Source: Symbiodinium microadriaticum (taxonomy: Eukaryota > Sar > Dinophyceae > Suessiales > Symbiodiniaceae). From it: 64,000 bases of DNA. The stretch covers positions 1 to 64,000 of the forward strand of contig LSRX01001554.1 of NCBI GenBank assembly GCA_001939145.1, given 5' to 3'. Every line of letters starts with the position of its first letter. Within the stretch, counting starts at the first letter, position 1. Made by a program: the position numbers and the translations under genes. Below, piece by piece: positions 1 through 13,200 of this stretch. The notes beneath the pieces were generated by a model that worked only from the letters and a program-made list of their open reading frames with translations, made no database searches and had not been told where the DNA came from.

Positions 1-2303
1 TCGCCAATTCGCCCCATGGCACTACACAGTGGAGGCCATGCTCCAGGATTCACATCCCGCTGTCAGAGGTCAAGGAGCAGCTCCACCACATACCGCCTGG
101 GTACACCGCCAAAGCCGGGGCGGACGCCAAGACTCGCCACCGCATGGTTGGGAATGGGTGGCACTGGGGAGTGGCCTCGCGGCTCCTGGGCCTTCTCGTC
201 ATGACGACCTGGGCCAAGCCTGGGCACTATTCCTTGGCTGTCCCAGTTTTGGACTCGTCGGGGCTGGGACTTCGCGCCCCCCCCCCAGGCCAACTCCTCA
301 GGTCTTGGGCGAGGGCCTAGACCAGGACAGCCATTGGGCGGCTGCGGCTCGCATGGTCGGCTGGCGGTCCCTGGAGCCGGCGCTTGAAGCCGTCCTTGAG
401 TTTTGCCGGGAGTGGCGCCACGATCTCGCTCGCATCCGCCAGGACGTCCTCGCTGAGCTCCGGCAGCGCCGAAGACGACACCGCCGCGTGGTTGGCGGCC
501 TTGCCCGCACACGTGCGCGCCACTTACATCACTAAGGACAGGCCCCGACCCTTTCAGGGCATCGTGTTCGATCGCCTGCTTCGTGGCGTGGGCTACCCGG
601 CGGCCGACGACCTCCAACAGGACGTGAACGTCGGCTTTGATATGTTGGGGTCGGTCCGCCCCCACGCTCTGACGAGCGCTACGCCCACCCTGAGGGGCTC
701 GACAGGCTTCGGCGGGAAATCCGCCAGGCCCAGGAACCAAGAGCACACACAGGCGCTCCTCGACGAACTGGTGGCGGAGACCCGGCTGGGTCGTGTCATC
801 GGCCCCTGCGCCGCCCCCGACCACTGGGCGGTGCCCACAGTTGCCCTGCCCTCTGTCACGGGCATGGGGGTGCTTCGGCAGCCACCGCCGGGCGACTGCT
901 TCGCGGCCCTCTCCTTCGCCATCTGCCAGGTCGACGCGCCGGTCTGGCCACAACGCCACCATGGGGGCGTCGGATGTCCCCACCCACCATTTCCTGGGGG
1001 ATATCGTCGACCTCGTCGGACCCGGTGGTCTTTGGCCACGACCTCCAGAACGCCTATCGCCAATGGGCGGTGGCACCTTTCTGCCCTCCGCCGCGGGCGT
1101 CACGCTCTGGTTTCATTTCGCCATGTGCTTCGGCGCTGCCGCAAGCGTGTGGAACTTTAACAGAGCGGCGGACGCCGTGCAGATGCTTCTGCGCGCCCTC
1201 CTCCTGGTGCTCCTGGGCCACTTCGTCGACGACTTCAACGGCGTCGACGCGGGCGACGTGGCCGACTCCGCCCACTACGCCGTCGCCGACTTCTTCGCCC
1301 TCCTGGGCCTCCAGACCAAGCCCTCCAAGGCGCAGGCCCCCGCCAAGAACCACGTCGTTCAGGGGGTGGAGCTGGCGATTCGCCCGGAGGGCGTCGAGCT
1401 CTCCCCCACCACGAAGCGGGTCGAGAAAATACTGGGGCAGATCGACGACGCGCTGGCCAGGGACAGCCTCTCCCCGGACGAGGCGTCGCGCCTGGCTGGG
1501 CGCCTGACCTTCCTCTCACAGTCCACCTTCGGAACTGGGCGGGCTGCCGTTAAACCGCTGTACGCCGGGCGGCGGATACTGCGGCGAACTCCGACGACAC
1601 CCTGTCTGTGGGCCTTCGGGCTGCCCTGCAGGCCCTGCGACGCCTGGTGGATGGGCACCGCCCGCGACTGGTCCCCTGGCCGGGGCGTGTGAAAGGCCCC
1701 TTCCCGGTGCTGTACGCCGACGCTTTCTTCCTGGATGGGGACCTGAGGAAGAAGCCCGGCCACCTGGCGCCGGGGGACGCCGTGCCACGACAGGCCAGGT
1801 GGCAGAATGGCTGGGGCTATGTCCTGCTCCTGGACGGCCACGTCTTCTACGACTACGGCGTCATCGAGCCGGAGCACCTCGCCCCGTTCGCCGCCAGGAA
1901 GGCCTTCATCTATGTCCTGGAGATCGTCGCCCAGGTTCTTCCCCTGGTCACCTTCGCCAGGCGATTGAGCCCCTTCTGGATCGCCTTTATTGACAACGTC
2001 GCGGGGCAGTTCGCCCTCATGAAGGGGTATGGGAAGGACCCTTCGGTCAACGGCATCCTGGCCTCCTTCTGGGGCCTAGCGGCCGATCGCCAGTGGTCCC
2101 CGGACTTCCACCGGGTGCCTTCGGCGGCCAATGTCTCGGATGCAGTCTCTCGGGGCGACGACTCTCGCGCCAGGGCTGAGGGGTGGACCCGAGTGGCCAC
2201 CCCAGTGGGCGACATCATGGACGTCCTCGGCAGGGCGGCCTCCGACATCGACTTCGCGTGCCACTCCGCCCCTGAGCGCCTGTTAGATCTGGCTGTTTGG
2301 TAG
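1..2303 (+). pseudogene. Broken retroelement reverse transcriptase / RNase H
   Basis: This stretch encodes a reverse transcriptase followed by an RNase H-like domain, but the message jumps frame at least four times. The N-terminal part (IGPCAAPDHW) is in the frame of 384-~905. A GHNATMGASDVPTHHF block follows in another frame near 930-1010. RT motif A (HDLQNAYRQW) is in a third frame near 1015-1075. Motif B-like (FGAAASVWNF) and motif C (HFVDDF) return to the second frame at ~1080-1580. The RNase H part (ADAFF, YVLEIVA, FIDN, NVSDAVSR, giving the D-E-D-D pattern) runs at ~1590-2303 and ends at a normal stop. The 5' end lies outside the window. It is a different family from the element at 8 kb, since no recombinase follows. 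The shifts look like decay, although sequencing errors could explain some of them. Confidence 0.8.
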
Positions 2304-5300
2304 GTGCCGACGCCGTGTGGGGTGTGGGTGCGCCGGGTGGGCGCAGAAGTGCGCACCCCGGCCCCGGCACCGATTTCAGGGCGGTGCGCCTGGCCGGGCG
2401 CACGAATGCGCTACGACCAAAAAGGACGCTACTGCACCTTTCGCCTGTAGCTAGTTTTGGCTAACGTGTCCGTTAGCGCAGAGCTTGTTGGATCAATTGC
2501 AATGCTATCCGACCTAAGGACAGGTGCCAAGAAGTCGCGAAGGATAACCAAGCGCTGAGCAGTCAAAAAGCCGTTCAGGCGATGGCCATCACACAGATGT
2601 CGGCCTGCTGACAGTCTTCAGCAAAGAGCGATATTCCATCGTTTTCATGACTGCTGGCTGTCAAGAAGCTGCAACCATTGCGATTTGACAACACACACGA
2701 TGTTCAGTCGGCAACTTCAAGGAGATTTGAATGCTAGAGCTTTCATGCAAGGAGCTCAGTCGTGCTAAGTACTGTAACAAATGCATATGTGGGTCCGCTC
2801 GATTCTTTGCAGCTTCGAGAGCCGGCGATGCAGCCAACAGGCAGTCGTTCAGCAGCTCACAGCACGGCACATCCCCAAGTGCAGAGTTTTGGAGTCCCTG
2901 CCAGGCGAAAGCCGTTTCCTCTTGGCTTTTCTAGCTTTGACTTTGCCTCAGCATTCCGGGACATGGAGTTGGCACAGGCACAAAGCACCACACAGACTCA
3001 GCTGAGTCTGAGTTGCTACTGCAATCACTTTCCGAGGTTTGCTGGTTGCATTGCCTCTCTTTGTTTGCAAGCAGACTGGCGCAGCGGGTGTCTTCCTTGC
3101 CGTGTCGCTGCCAGTTATTTATGTACTGACATGACTGTGAAAGGTCTGCTTGGTATGCCCTCCTATACACCGAGCTGTTTGTGCTCGCATTTATTCTCGT
3201 CGAAGCCCTAGCTTGGATGTTGGACAGTATGTTTGAGAGGAGTCTTCGCCTTTGAAATCCCTTGCCACAGGCATGGCTGCAGAAAGCTCTTCATCTCCTG
3301 TCAGGAATGCCTCGCAGAGAGGCCTTTGTGTTTCTCTTGCAGGAACGGGACGGGGCTTCTCAAGTAGGACGTTCTACATATCCAATGAGGGGTATGCCAA
3401 ACAGCCATCACAAGTGATAGGGACTGCTGCAGACTCCAGTGACCTTGATGCACTGACCATGGTAGACTCTTGGACTCCCGGGAGAAAGCGATGCAAATCG
3501 TGGGAAGTGGCTCCGAAGTATCAACTCAACCTCCTGCCCCGTGGTCTGTGACGAGTGCTGAAAAAAGCAAAAAGAAGAGCAGCGCGACATAATACCAACC
3601 ACGGAAGGCGATCTCAGCAAGGCAGCGGTTTCCAGTGCCCAGCACACGCTCACAATGACACACACTGATCGAGCAGATGGCAAATTTGAAGAGGCTCGCA
3701 CAAACGCCACAGGGAGAAACGAACAAGCTTGATGTTGGCACCGCAAAGACTAGGTAGCTTTGGCTGGAGTATGGGTCACCTCCGGGCCCAACAGGTACAT
3801 CACACTGTCGAACAAGGGTGTTCGCTGGCCGGAGTCGTGTCAAAGCGTCTGAGACTTCACCGTCGCCTGCTGGATAACATCGCAGCTAACTGTCGTCGAG
3901 GATTACCGAAAGCATGAGGCTCGCATCTGATAGCGGAATTCCCGAGGGCAGGGCCGAAGATGGCGACGTTTAGCAGTGCTTGATTCCCGAGACGTGCTGC
4001 AATCTGCTTGCCGGTCTGTCCAGGTTTTTGACGAGGCCACTGGCTGAGAGCCTCGGATGCTGGTCCGTAAAGCTTTCGACGATTGTTGATGCTTCCAGGT
4101 TTTGGGAAGACTTTTGCGTCAGCCTTGGGAGTCTCCGAGCCCCAGCCCTCGAGCGCTTTATGTCCCGGCGGAATCCAGGACGTGGCGGGTACACCAAGCT
4201 GTGGGAATTGCTTCGCTCGGTGCCGCAACCGAAAGGGCAAAGTGGGCAGAGGCAGAGCTTGCGAAAGTGAGCACAAGCGAGGTCTTCGTGATCCCGGTCT
4301 TGTCCTGGTGTCCTGGTGTCCTTGATGCAAACTAGCATCTTATCTCATGTAGTTAAAAGCGCTCCGAAAGCGAAAATGCCCAGGTTGGTCTTGTCCACTC
4401 TCACGGAGGCACGCACGAGTATCGAATGCATGCGACTGTAAGGCCCCCGCCTTGAGCATCTAGAGGCCGCAGGAAGTGCAATCGACAGCTTTCTGAAGGC
4501 AGGTGGCGGGGAGTCTGCTTCGAAAGAACGCTGTCATCCTCTTTTCGACAAGGCGACTTCTGAGAAAAAGCGCGCCGGAGAAGAGCTCCTCGGGAGGAGG
4601 GGCCTTCTCAGGAGTTGAAAGTTGAAAGCCTCTGCTCGCACTTTGCACAGCTCCCAGTTGCAGGAAACAGCGTCCTGCCGCCGCGCTTCAACGCGTCTTT
4701 GCCGTTGCAAGTGCAAGCTGCTACCGAAATCTGGCGAATACCCTTGCCAGGTTCGGAGCTGCTGCGGTTGGTACAGACTGTGGCAGCCGACACTCTGGCC
4801 ATCCCAATCGGACACTTGCCACTGGCACGCTACTGACGGCTTCAGGGACACGGGCGAAGTAGTGTGATTATTCCATCTGCAGAGGCGGCTCCTCTCGGTG
4901 CCGACTCTGCGACGGTGCATCACTCGGGATCGAAGAGTCTCACATGCATGTTGCTAGGTTCAACTAGCTTCTGCAGGCAGTGCGTTTCAGCGTCGCCTTG
5001 GAGAAAGAGCTGAAAGCAGGCATTACGGCAAGCGCTCGAGTCGGTTTCTAACTGCGGTTGCTCCATGTTGCTCCTGGCCTGATCTAGATCTTGCTGGGAA
5101 GCGACTGCCGGCGACGCTCCTCTTCGACTTCCCTACCTTGACCGAGATTGCGGAGGGCCGCTCACTCAGACGGTCTCACAAACCTGCCGCACTCCGCTGC
5201 ATTCAGGCCTTCCAGAGCTACTCGCTGGCAAATCTGCGAAGTCGGCGCATGCGCAGCAGGCTAGGCTTGCCTCACAGGAACGGGTTCAACCCCCACCGAG

Positions 5301-5657
5301 CCAACGCCTCCGACTCCATGCACCTCCTCAGCCCAACCCAACTGAGCCCTTGGCCACAAGTGCATGCCGTCCGTGGCGTCATGTCTTGACTGGCTGTGTC
5401 TCGACGATGCGGCGCCGCTTCCAAATAGCTTGCCAGACGCTGTCAGCAATTTGCCTTCCTTGGTAACGATGCAGCCCCCAAACCAGACTGGAGTGAAGGA
5501 CTAGAAAACGCGACCATGTTGAACAACTGCCTGCAAGCGGGAGGCAAAGGTGAGTTGGACAAAAGACGAGAGTTTATGGAAGCCTTCGAAGCGCGTCCTC
5601 CTTTTCGCTCTTTTCTTTTGTTTGGGTTGTTGCAAAGGTCCACGGTCTGTTGAACAG
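2304..5657. other. Spacer with no certain gene
   Basis: No open frame here can be assigned with confidence. Two stretches vaguely resemble ketosynthase: RTFYISNEGYAK at ~3367-3405, compared with the usual KTFDxSxNGYxR, and WSMGHLRAQQ at ~3758-3792, followed by a GT, compared with KTNxGHLEA. They would have to belong to a different and much-decayed module from KS1, which starts at 5658. A 73-codon open stretch at 4615-4836 reads like coding sequence but is unassigned. A spliced-leader-like string occurs at ~2445-2464. Confidence 0.4.
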
Positions 5658-7287
5658 GTTGGGTCCGCGGATCTCCTCATCTCGGCTTTCAGCTGCGAGC
5701 TGCCCGGGGCGAGCGACTGGCAGGTGCCATTCAGGGGCCCATGCCGAGGGCAAAGGGCCGAGGGCGAGAGCCGAGGGCAGAGCCCTGCTGGGTATCCCCC
5801 GGGCCACGAGGAGATTTGGCCAAGACTGCAAGCAGAGGCACCTGCGCAAATGCCCGACATCCTTAGCCTTCGTCACCTTAGTCTTTGTTTTCCAGAGGTG
5901 GATGATGTTCAAGAAGTTCCTATCTGCAGGCAAGGAACCGCAGACAGCCTCCACATGTGGAATTTGCTGCCATGTTTGGGAGGTGGGATTGGGCTGATGC
6001 CGAGATGCCTGGTGAGAAGCTCGGGTTGTTTGGTTGGGAAGTGCTTGCCTATGTTCGACTTGTTCCGTCGGAGGCGCTCGCCATGGTAGCTTTCTTGAAG
6101 GGGCAGACCTTTTCGACGCATCCTTCTTTGGTGCCTGGCCAAGTGCTCTCAACTGATTTGGGCTCAGTCCGAGTCCTGTCTCCCTTTTCCGAGGCCTTCA
6201 GTTAGCGGAAGCACAGGCCGGCGGACTCTCTGTTTCTAAATGCAAATTGTTCTTTGACGGCAGCATCGTGTACCCGTATAGCTTGATGTTCTGCCAATTT
6301 CGAGAAGGCTGAGGCACGAGTATGCACAAGTTTTCTTGAAGAAGCCGCTGTGTCTTCTTGACACAGCGTTGTTCGACGAGTTTGCGGTTTGCTACTTCGC
6401 ATTGGGTACAGATCAAGCTGCCCAGTCGGGTGCAACAACAGAGTCGTCGCGAAAGATCACGGTTCATTCAGAGAAATGTAGTACCTTGCGACCATCATGA
6501 AGGCGATACACATTGACAAGTCAGAGTTAAGCTGCCGAACTTCCAATGAGTCCACTTGCCACATGACAGACCCACTCCGTGAAGCAGCCCTCTGTGCCAC
6601 AGCAGAAAACCTGCTCAGGTTTTCGCCAGCAGAAGCCAGCGGAAGGATCCATTACGCCCACTAGACAATTCGATGACGGTAGCCACGAGGGCCCCAAGGC
6701 ATCCCGAACAACTGGCCTACAGTCTGTATGTGTGGCATTGCAACTTCTTCGAGGGAGCGCAGTAGCCCAAAGTCACTAAAAGCAGTGAGGCCACGGACCC
6801 GCAGCAGCGATTGTTGCATGCAGCTCAGATGGCAGCAACATGGGTGAAGGAGAGAACATATGTTCATCTCCTCAGGCTGCGCACAAGTTACAAAGCGCTG
6901 GCCCAGTCTGGACATGACAAGGTGGCAGAGATTTCGAACCTTCGTGTGTATCGAAAGTCATCTGAGCAGGGAACATTGCTTGGAGCCCCGCACGGGGTTT
7001 TCGCAGCAGTAAGCAACCAGGAGAGGGATCGTGCAGTCACTTGTGGAACATGGGCAGATGCAACATCGTGCGAGGACTGGTACAGTTGGTCGTTCGGCGA
7101 GGAGCGCGCGACTAGCGCATTTACAGGCCATACAGGGCCTTTAGAGATTCTTGAATGTATCAACATCGCTGGTATGGATGCAGGTACTGGGATCGCTGCG
7201 GCTTTGGCTTCAAATCGCATATCGTTCTCGCTGGGGCTTCGCGGGCCCAGTATGACGATCGACACTGCGTGTGCCCCGTCACTGTGC
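5658..7287 (+). CDS. PKS KS1 domain, N-terminal exons
   Basis: Ketosynthase N-terminal half in exons 5658-5723 ([13 protein letters not shown]), 5898-5929 ([11 protein letters not shown]), 5983-6011 ([10 protein letters not shown]), 6074-~6131 ([19 protein letters not shown]), 6876-6921 ([13 protein letters not shown]), 6970-7126 ([10 protein letters not shown] ... SAFTG) and 7184-7287 ([18 protein letters not shown], then DTACAPSL). Introns 5930-5982, 6012-6073 and 7127-7183 are 53, 62 and 57 nt and use GC, GT and GC donors. The catalytic cysteine codon is 7270-7272. The context DTACAPSL differs from the usual DTACSSSL, but the cysteine is kept. An exon for the EAxxMDPQQR segment is expected between 6132 and 6875 and was not found. 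The 6970-7126 exon may contain one more short intron, because a consensus GTAAGC lies inside it. Confidence 0.8.
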
Positions 7288-10200
7288 GTATGAGACCGGT
7301 CATGTGGGAAACGGCACCGCAGTTGAGGTCAGCAGCTGTCCCAAGCCGAAGCCCTTTCGCCTAACAAGTAGAAATCGGGCAACGGGCCCTGGAACATGAG
7401 CACTGCACCCGTCCCATTTAAACGGATAGAAAAAAGCTTCTTCAAAGAAGCATTCTCTGCCCTCTGCAGGCTCATCGTCGCTGACAGCTCTGTCAGCAGC
7501 ATCGGCTCAGCTGCAGCGCCCAGCTGCTTCAGGCAGTGTCAGCCACCTCATACAAAACCCAGAAGCCGTTGCTGGTGTGGCGACTGCTGAATGTGCGAGC
7601 GACGCAGTCGAAGACGATGAGGTGATGATGGTGATGAGGTGATGTTGAGATGATGATGATGGTGATGATGATGATGGTGATGAGGTGATGTTGAGATGAT
7701 GATGATGATGATGATGATGATGGTTGATGATGATGATTTTTGATGATGATGGCAACAACTGTACTGACGATGTTGGTGCAAGCAATGCTGATGGGTACAT
7801 GTGGCTCGTGATGTTGTCAGAGAAGAGCATGTGAACGGTTTGGTTGGTAATGATAATCTTAATCATCATGGCCACAATTGTCATGAGAAGGATCAGTCAT
7901 GATGACGAGGGGTGATGCTGAGGAAGGGTGATACTGCTGATGTTGGTGTTGATGACCATCATCATGGTCACAGCATCATGGCCACCATCAGACACCATCA
8001 GATCACACAATCATTGATCGTGCTGATTCTGCTCATTTTGACGATGCCAGCCATGCTGATTGACATGGGAGTGCGTGCACATGAATACTGGGGCTCGATG
8101 CTGAGAGCGGTTGGTCGTCACACTCCTTGCTCAAGTCTAAAAGGTCTAGGGTAGGAGCTGCAATGAAACTCGAGGCGTTGTTAGCTGCGGTATTTCTTCA
8201 GCTGGCAAACGTGGGGTTTCGGAAAGAGCCCTCATTTTCATCTCAACCTACAGGTGTGACCTGCGAGTGTCATTGCAGCTGTCCATCAGAAAGCTCTGGA
8301 CTGGAAGGGTGGCAATTTTTAGCTGCCGCTTCGATCGGCGCTGTCATTACCATTCTAGTTGGAGTGTGTGGGGCTAAGCGTCAGCCCACATCTGCACCGG
8401 TGAGTCCGAGGAGGAAAGGGCATGGCATACTTGAGCATTCGACCTGGGGCTACTTTGGCGCACTGGTACCAGGACGATAGTTGCTGGCACGAGCGAAGGG
8501 CCTTGTGGCGCGTGAAGGAAGGCACTTGGGTCATAGTGACACCTGACTCTGATGTTTACGCAGAAGATCTTAGAGGCGTACCTGACGGGCCTAGTCGTGT
8601 CAAAATCAAGGGTGTCCATTTCAAGTACTGGAGCAGAGTTGGGGGAGCGTGCTACAAGTTTGCTTCACCCATCGCGGAGAGTGAATTGAAGGCCTTGATC
8701 AGGCGTGGCTACGAAGAGGCTGCTCTAGAGGAAGGATTTGATTCCGATTGGCGGCCTACTGAGGTGGTCGTCGGCGAGGATATCAGGGACTTTGAAGAGT
8801 TCTTCGGGGGGTCCTTCTTGCCTCGGCGTCTTCGGGCGAAGCAGGCACTTCGTCATCAAGAGCCGGTACCAGATGCTGATCCGGGAACCCCTCGCTTCAA
8901 GCTCGACTTTATCCCACCAGCAGACGCGGGAAGCTCATGGAGGGTGGCCGATCCTCGTGGTGGCGTGGACCTTGGACGACGGGTGACCCCTGATGCTGAT
9001 ACTGATCTGGCTTTGGATTCAGATAATGGGGTTGCTAAGGTAGAGGGCCACTGGGTTCGGGTCGAGAAGGTGCCTGATAAGGATCTTGAGGCCTGGAAGG
9101 CACGGAGGCGAGACGAGTTGGCAGGCATCAAGGGAAACGGGGCCGGCCTTGAAGACGACCTCGGCATCCGGATAGATTCCAAGGCAGCTGCATCGGGTTC
9201 GGAGGTTGCGAAGGAGGAACTTGAGAAGGGCAAGGTCGGGGAAGATGTGCGGACACTTTGGGTTCTTTACGACGAACAGGGTGAGAGGCATCGAGAATGG
9301 CGTTCTGTCATTCAAGAGGCCTCGACGCATTCTTTCTCCGATTGGCCGTACCAAGGGCCCCAGAGCACATTGCACATCTCGAAGCATATGCAACGTCACG
9401 GAGGGGATCCCAAGCTCTGGATGCAGATTTGGATGCGGAAACACAACTTGTCAGATTCAGATCGTGTTGTCCATGAGCTTCGCACGCTTGTGGATACCCT
9501 CTATTTGGCCGGGACCTACGACCAACTTAACGTGGGGTCTTTGGGTTGCCTTGAATCTGTTAGCCGCCGAATCCAAACGATAGTGGAGGCCTTTTCGAAC
9601 AGCAGCGGTCCCACTCCTGATTGGTCCCACGCGCGCTTGTACACAGGCCAGGCTACCGCCGACGACGTGGTCAGTCCAGATCTTCGTTCGTGGGCCGCTA
9701 AAAGAGGAAAGGAGGAAGTCGAGTTGTATCAGGCTCGAACCAAGATCCGAGAGGCAAGGCGTTTGGGACCAGAGGTTGCCGAAGCAGGTGATGGGAACAG
9801 CGAGGGCGGAGCGCCCCGCGGACGTGGTCGGGGCCGAGCTGGAAAGGGGCTCGAGGCCCCGGCCAGGACATGACACACCACGGAGGCGGTTTCGTGCCGG
9901 GCGAGGCCGCGTTCCCCCGAATGATTCCCGGCGGTGATCCTTTTCCTTTGCCTTTGAAGCAGGTGGAAAGGCCTTCGTGCAAGATTAGCCGGCGCGCCTC
10001 CCAAAGATTGGCGAGGCGTAGGCGAGAATTAGAGTTAGTGAATCTTGGTATTGGCACTCTGAACTGGATGGCTGGTACCCCTTCCCAAGGAAGTTTTGAG
10101 CCCTCAAATCTCCAGACCGAGATGGTTGAGAGGGTGGTGAAGCTGGCCTCGGATTCCTTCAAGCTCGAGGGCGGTTTTTCTTCGCCACCTACACCGGAGG

Positions 10201-13200
10201 CAGCCTTAACTGAGCTGCTCCGCGGGGCCGATGATTACTCTGGCCCTGCATCCACTTTGGCGGCCTACCACCGTGAGCGTGTCTCCATGCCGGACTCTTT
10301 GCATAACTCACCTGCGCTTTCAGAGCTCCTGCCTGAGGATGCCCTTCACTTCTTGGAGGCCCCTGAGCGCATGCTTAGAACAGAGGAGGATGTGGATTGC
10401 GATGTGGTTCCATATTGGGATGCCACCCTGCGCAACAACCCCCGTGCCTACAAGGACTTTATTAAGCACCTCTACGGCATAGGGTATTTAGATGTGACCC
10501 GGAGTCCAAAGGAACGTGCTGGGATGTTTTTCGTCAAAAAATCTGATGGTGTGAGGATCCGACTTATCATCGATGCCAGAAGAGGAAACGCGAGGTTCCG
10601 TGATCCACCGGGAATCTCCTTGGCCACTTCCGAAGCTTTCGCCAGGTTCGAGCTGGAATGCCAGGAGGACTCGACAGCTACGGAGGCTGGCTTGGGCGTT
10701 GCATTCGGACTTTCTGATGTGAAAGATTGTTTCCATAGGATGGTGCAGCCGAAGTGGATGAGGGAATATTTCTCGCTTGACCCCGTGCCCGCGGAGTGGC
10801 TGGGGTTAGGTGGCACCATCCTGGACGGCTACAGATTGAAGCATGACGACCTCATTTGGCCCATGCCAGCTCCTTTGTGCATGGGGTTCAGCTGGTCGTT
10901 GTTCTTTGCACAGAAAGCGAACCAACACTTGATGAGCAAAATCCCCTCCCTTGTCTCTTCCAGGCTGTTTTCTGATCGGTCCCATCCGGTCGTGATCAAG
11001 GCCGGGATGGAGGATGAGGCCCAACCAAGTCACCACTATGTGTACGTAGACAATCTGGGCATGATCTCGACCAATACCGGTGCCCTCAAAGAAGCCTTGA
11101 CCCAGGTCACCAACGAATTCTATGCCCGCGGCCTCGACCTTCACCCAGGCGAAGTCGCTCAGCAGGGAGTTGATACGTTGGGTTGCAGAGTGGATGGAGT
11201 GAACTATTGCACCACCTTGAAGCCAACCCGCGTGCACAAGGTGCGACAAGCTCTTCGGGGATTGCTCATCCGAGGCAAGTGTAGTGGGCGACTCCTCGAG
11301 AATATGATTGGTCACCTCACTTATTCATTCCTTATGGCCAGGCCTTTGCTCTCCATCTTTGACCGTACGTACAAGTTCATCAAGCGGCACTATGACGCGA
11401 AGGTTCCGTTGTGGCCCAGCGTTCGAGATGAGCTTACGGCGGCTTTGGGGGGCATCATCTTTTGCCAGGCTGATTGGACCAGAACATGGAATAAAGTGGT
11501 GTCGGCCTCGGATGCCAGTTTGGGAGGCTTTGGAGTCTGTACTGCCGAGTGGCCCTTAGAGATTGTGCAGAACGTGGGCAGGCAACAGGAGAGGGAACGG
11601 TTTCGTCGCACGGTTGGACACTCAGCTCGAGAATCTGCTCTTGAATGTGCCCGAATTGGTCCGAGTGGCAGTCTTGACCATCGCGACGCGAATGAGGCCG
11701 GTTGGGATGTCGACCAGAACTTCCCGGAAGTGCCTCATGAGTGGTTACGTGAGGAGCGCTGGGATGTTAAGTTGAAAGGTTTGTGGAAGCACTCTGAAAA
11801 GATCTTTGAGCTCGAGATTCTGGCGCTGCTTAAATCCTTCTCGAGGCTCGCCAAAAGTCGCTATGGGAGGGATTCACGACAGCTGTTGTTGGTTGACAAC
11901 ATGGCGGTGGCGTTGGCATTCAGTCGAAGCAGATCCAAGAATCGGAGGGTTTTGCAAATTATCCGTAAATTCAGTGCTTGGGCCCTTGGCCGCAATGTCG
12001 CATGCGCGGTGCGTTGGATCCCGTCGGAGCTGAATGCCGCCGACAAACCTTCTCGCTCCCTTAGCTTCGAGAAGAGCCCGAACTCTTTCTCCACCTTCGA
12101 AGCCCAAGACAAACCAAGCTGGCAAGGCGAGGACTTTGTCAGCCGCGAAGTCCGGCGGCCCCAAACAGGCCCAGAGGACTTTAAACGCGGGAGACTTGGA
12201 CCATGCGATGATCACGAAGGAAGCCTCCAGAGTTTCCATTTTGGACCAGATGGAGGAGGCCGCGGAGGACAAGCACCGTCGGAAGAAACGGAAGCCCAGC
12301 AGTTCGTCTTCGAGCACAACAGACCCGGGAAGCCCAGAACCAGCGAGGGGCAAGCAAAGAGTGCAAACTCTGGCGAAAAGGCAGAAGCGAAGACTGAAGA
12401 AGTACCTGGACAAGGCTTTTCAAGCCGACAGTCGAGGAACAACACTTCTCGAAGCTCAGGCCGTTACAGCCCCAGTCCAGAAGTACTACGAGAAGGAGGT
12501 AAAGCAGTTGCTCCACTTTGTCAAGCGGCAGAAGCTGGCCTTCAAACACGACGTAGACATCGATGCCGGGATCGTGAAATACATGAACAGATGCTTTTGG
12601 CTTGGGGAACAAGCCCACAAGGGGGAGAAGCTTCTGGCGGCCTTCATGCACAGCAAGCCAGACTTCGGAAGGCTGGGTTCGCGCAAGTTGCCCAGAAGCT
12701 GGAGGGCGTTGAAAGGTTGGAGAAGGCTCACCCCGGCCCGAAGTCGCCGGCCTTGGCCTTTGGCGGTGTGGGCGGCCGTGGCAGTCGAACTGCGGAGACA
12801 AGGCTGCACAAGAATGGCTGTGTACACCATGGTCGCTTTGAGCTCCTACGCACGGCCGGCCGAGCTTCTGCGGAGCACTGTCTACTCACTGGTGCCCCCG
12901 GTCTTGCTCGCGACTGCAGAGTGGACTCTCCTTCTCTCTCCGGAACACTTGGGTCAGCCGGGCAAGACAGGCGAGTACGACCTCTCAGTGGCGCTAGACT
13001 CGTGTTACCTCAAGCCTTGGGGTCACACAGTCTTCGCGCTGCTAAAGAATCTGCCCGCCTCCACTCCTCTCTGGGATTTCAACTACGGCGACTACGTGGC
13101 GGAGTTTCAGAAAGCCACCAAGGCCTTGAGCCTCGACCTCTCGCCGTATCAAATGCGGCACTCAGGGCCAAGCATAGACCGAGCAAACGGGTGGCGCTCG

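Noticed and set aside
63..1103. 346-codon minus-strand ORF
   Set aside because: It is antisense to a recognisable reverse transcriptase, is low in complexity and has no motif; long antisense frames are common in GC-rich coding DNA.
3350..3880. Upstream ketosynthase module
   Set aside because: Resemblance is limited to two weak strings, the reading frame is not maintained, and there is no room for a full module before KS1 at 5658.
12181..12801. 206-codon minus-strand ORF
   Set aside because: Antisense to the tyrosine recombinase, whose catalytic motifs are clear on the + strand.
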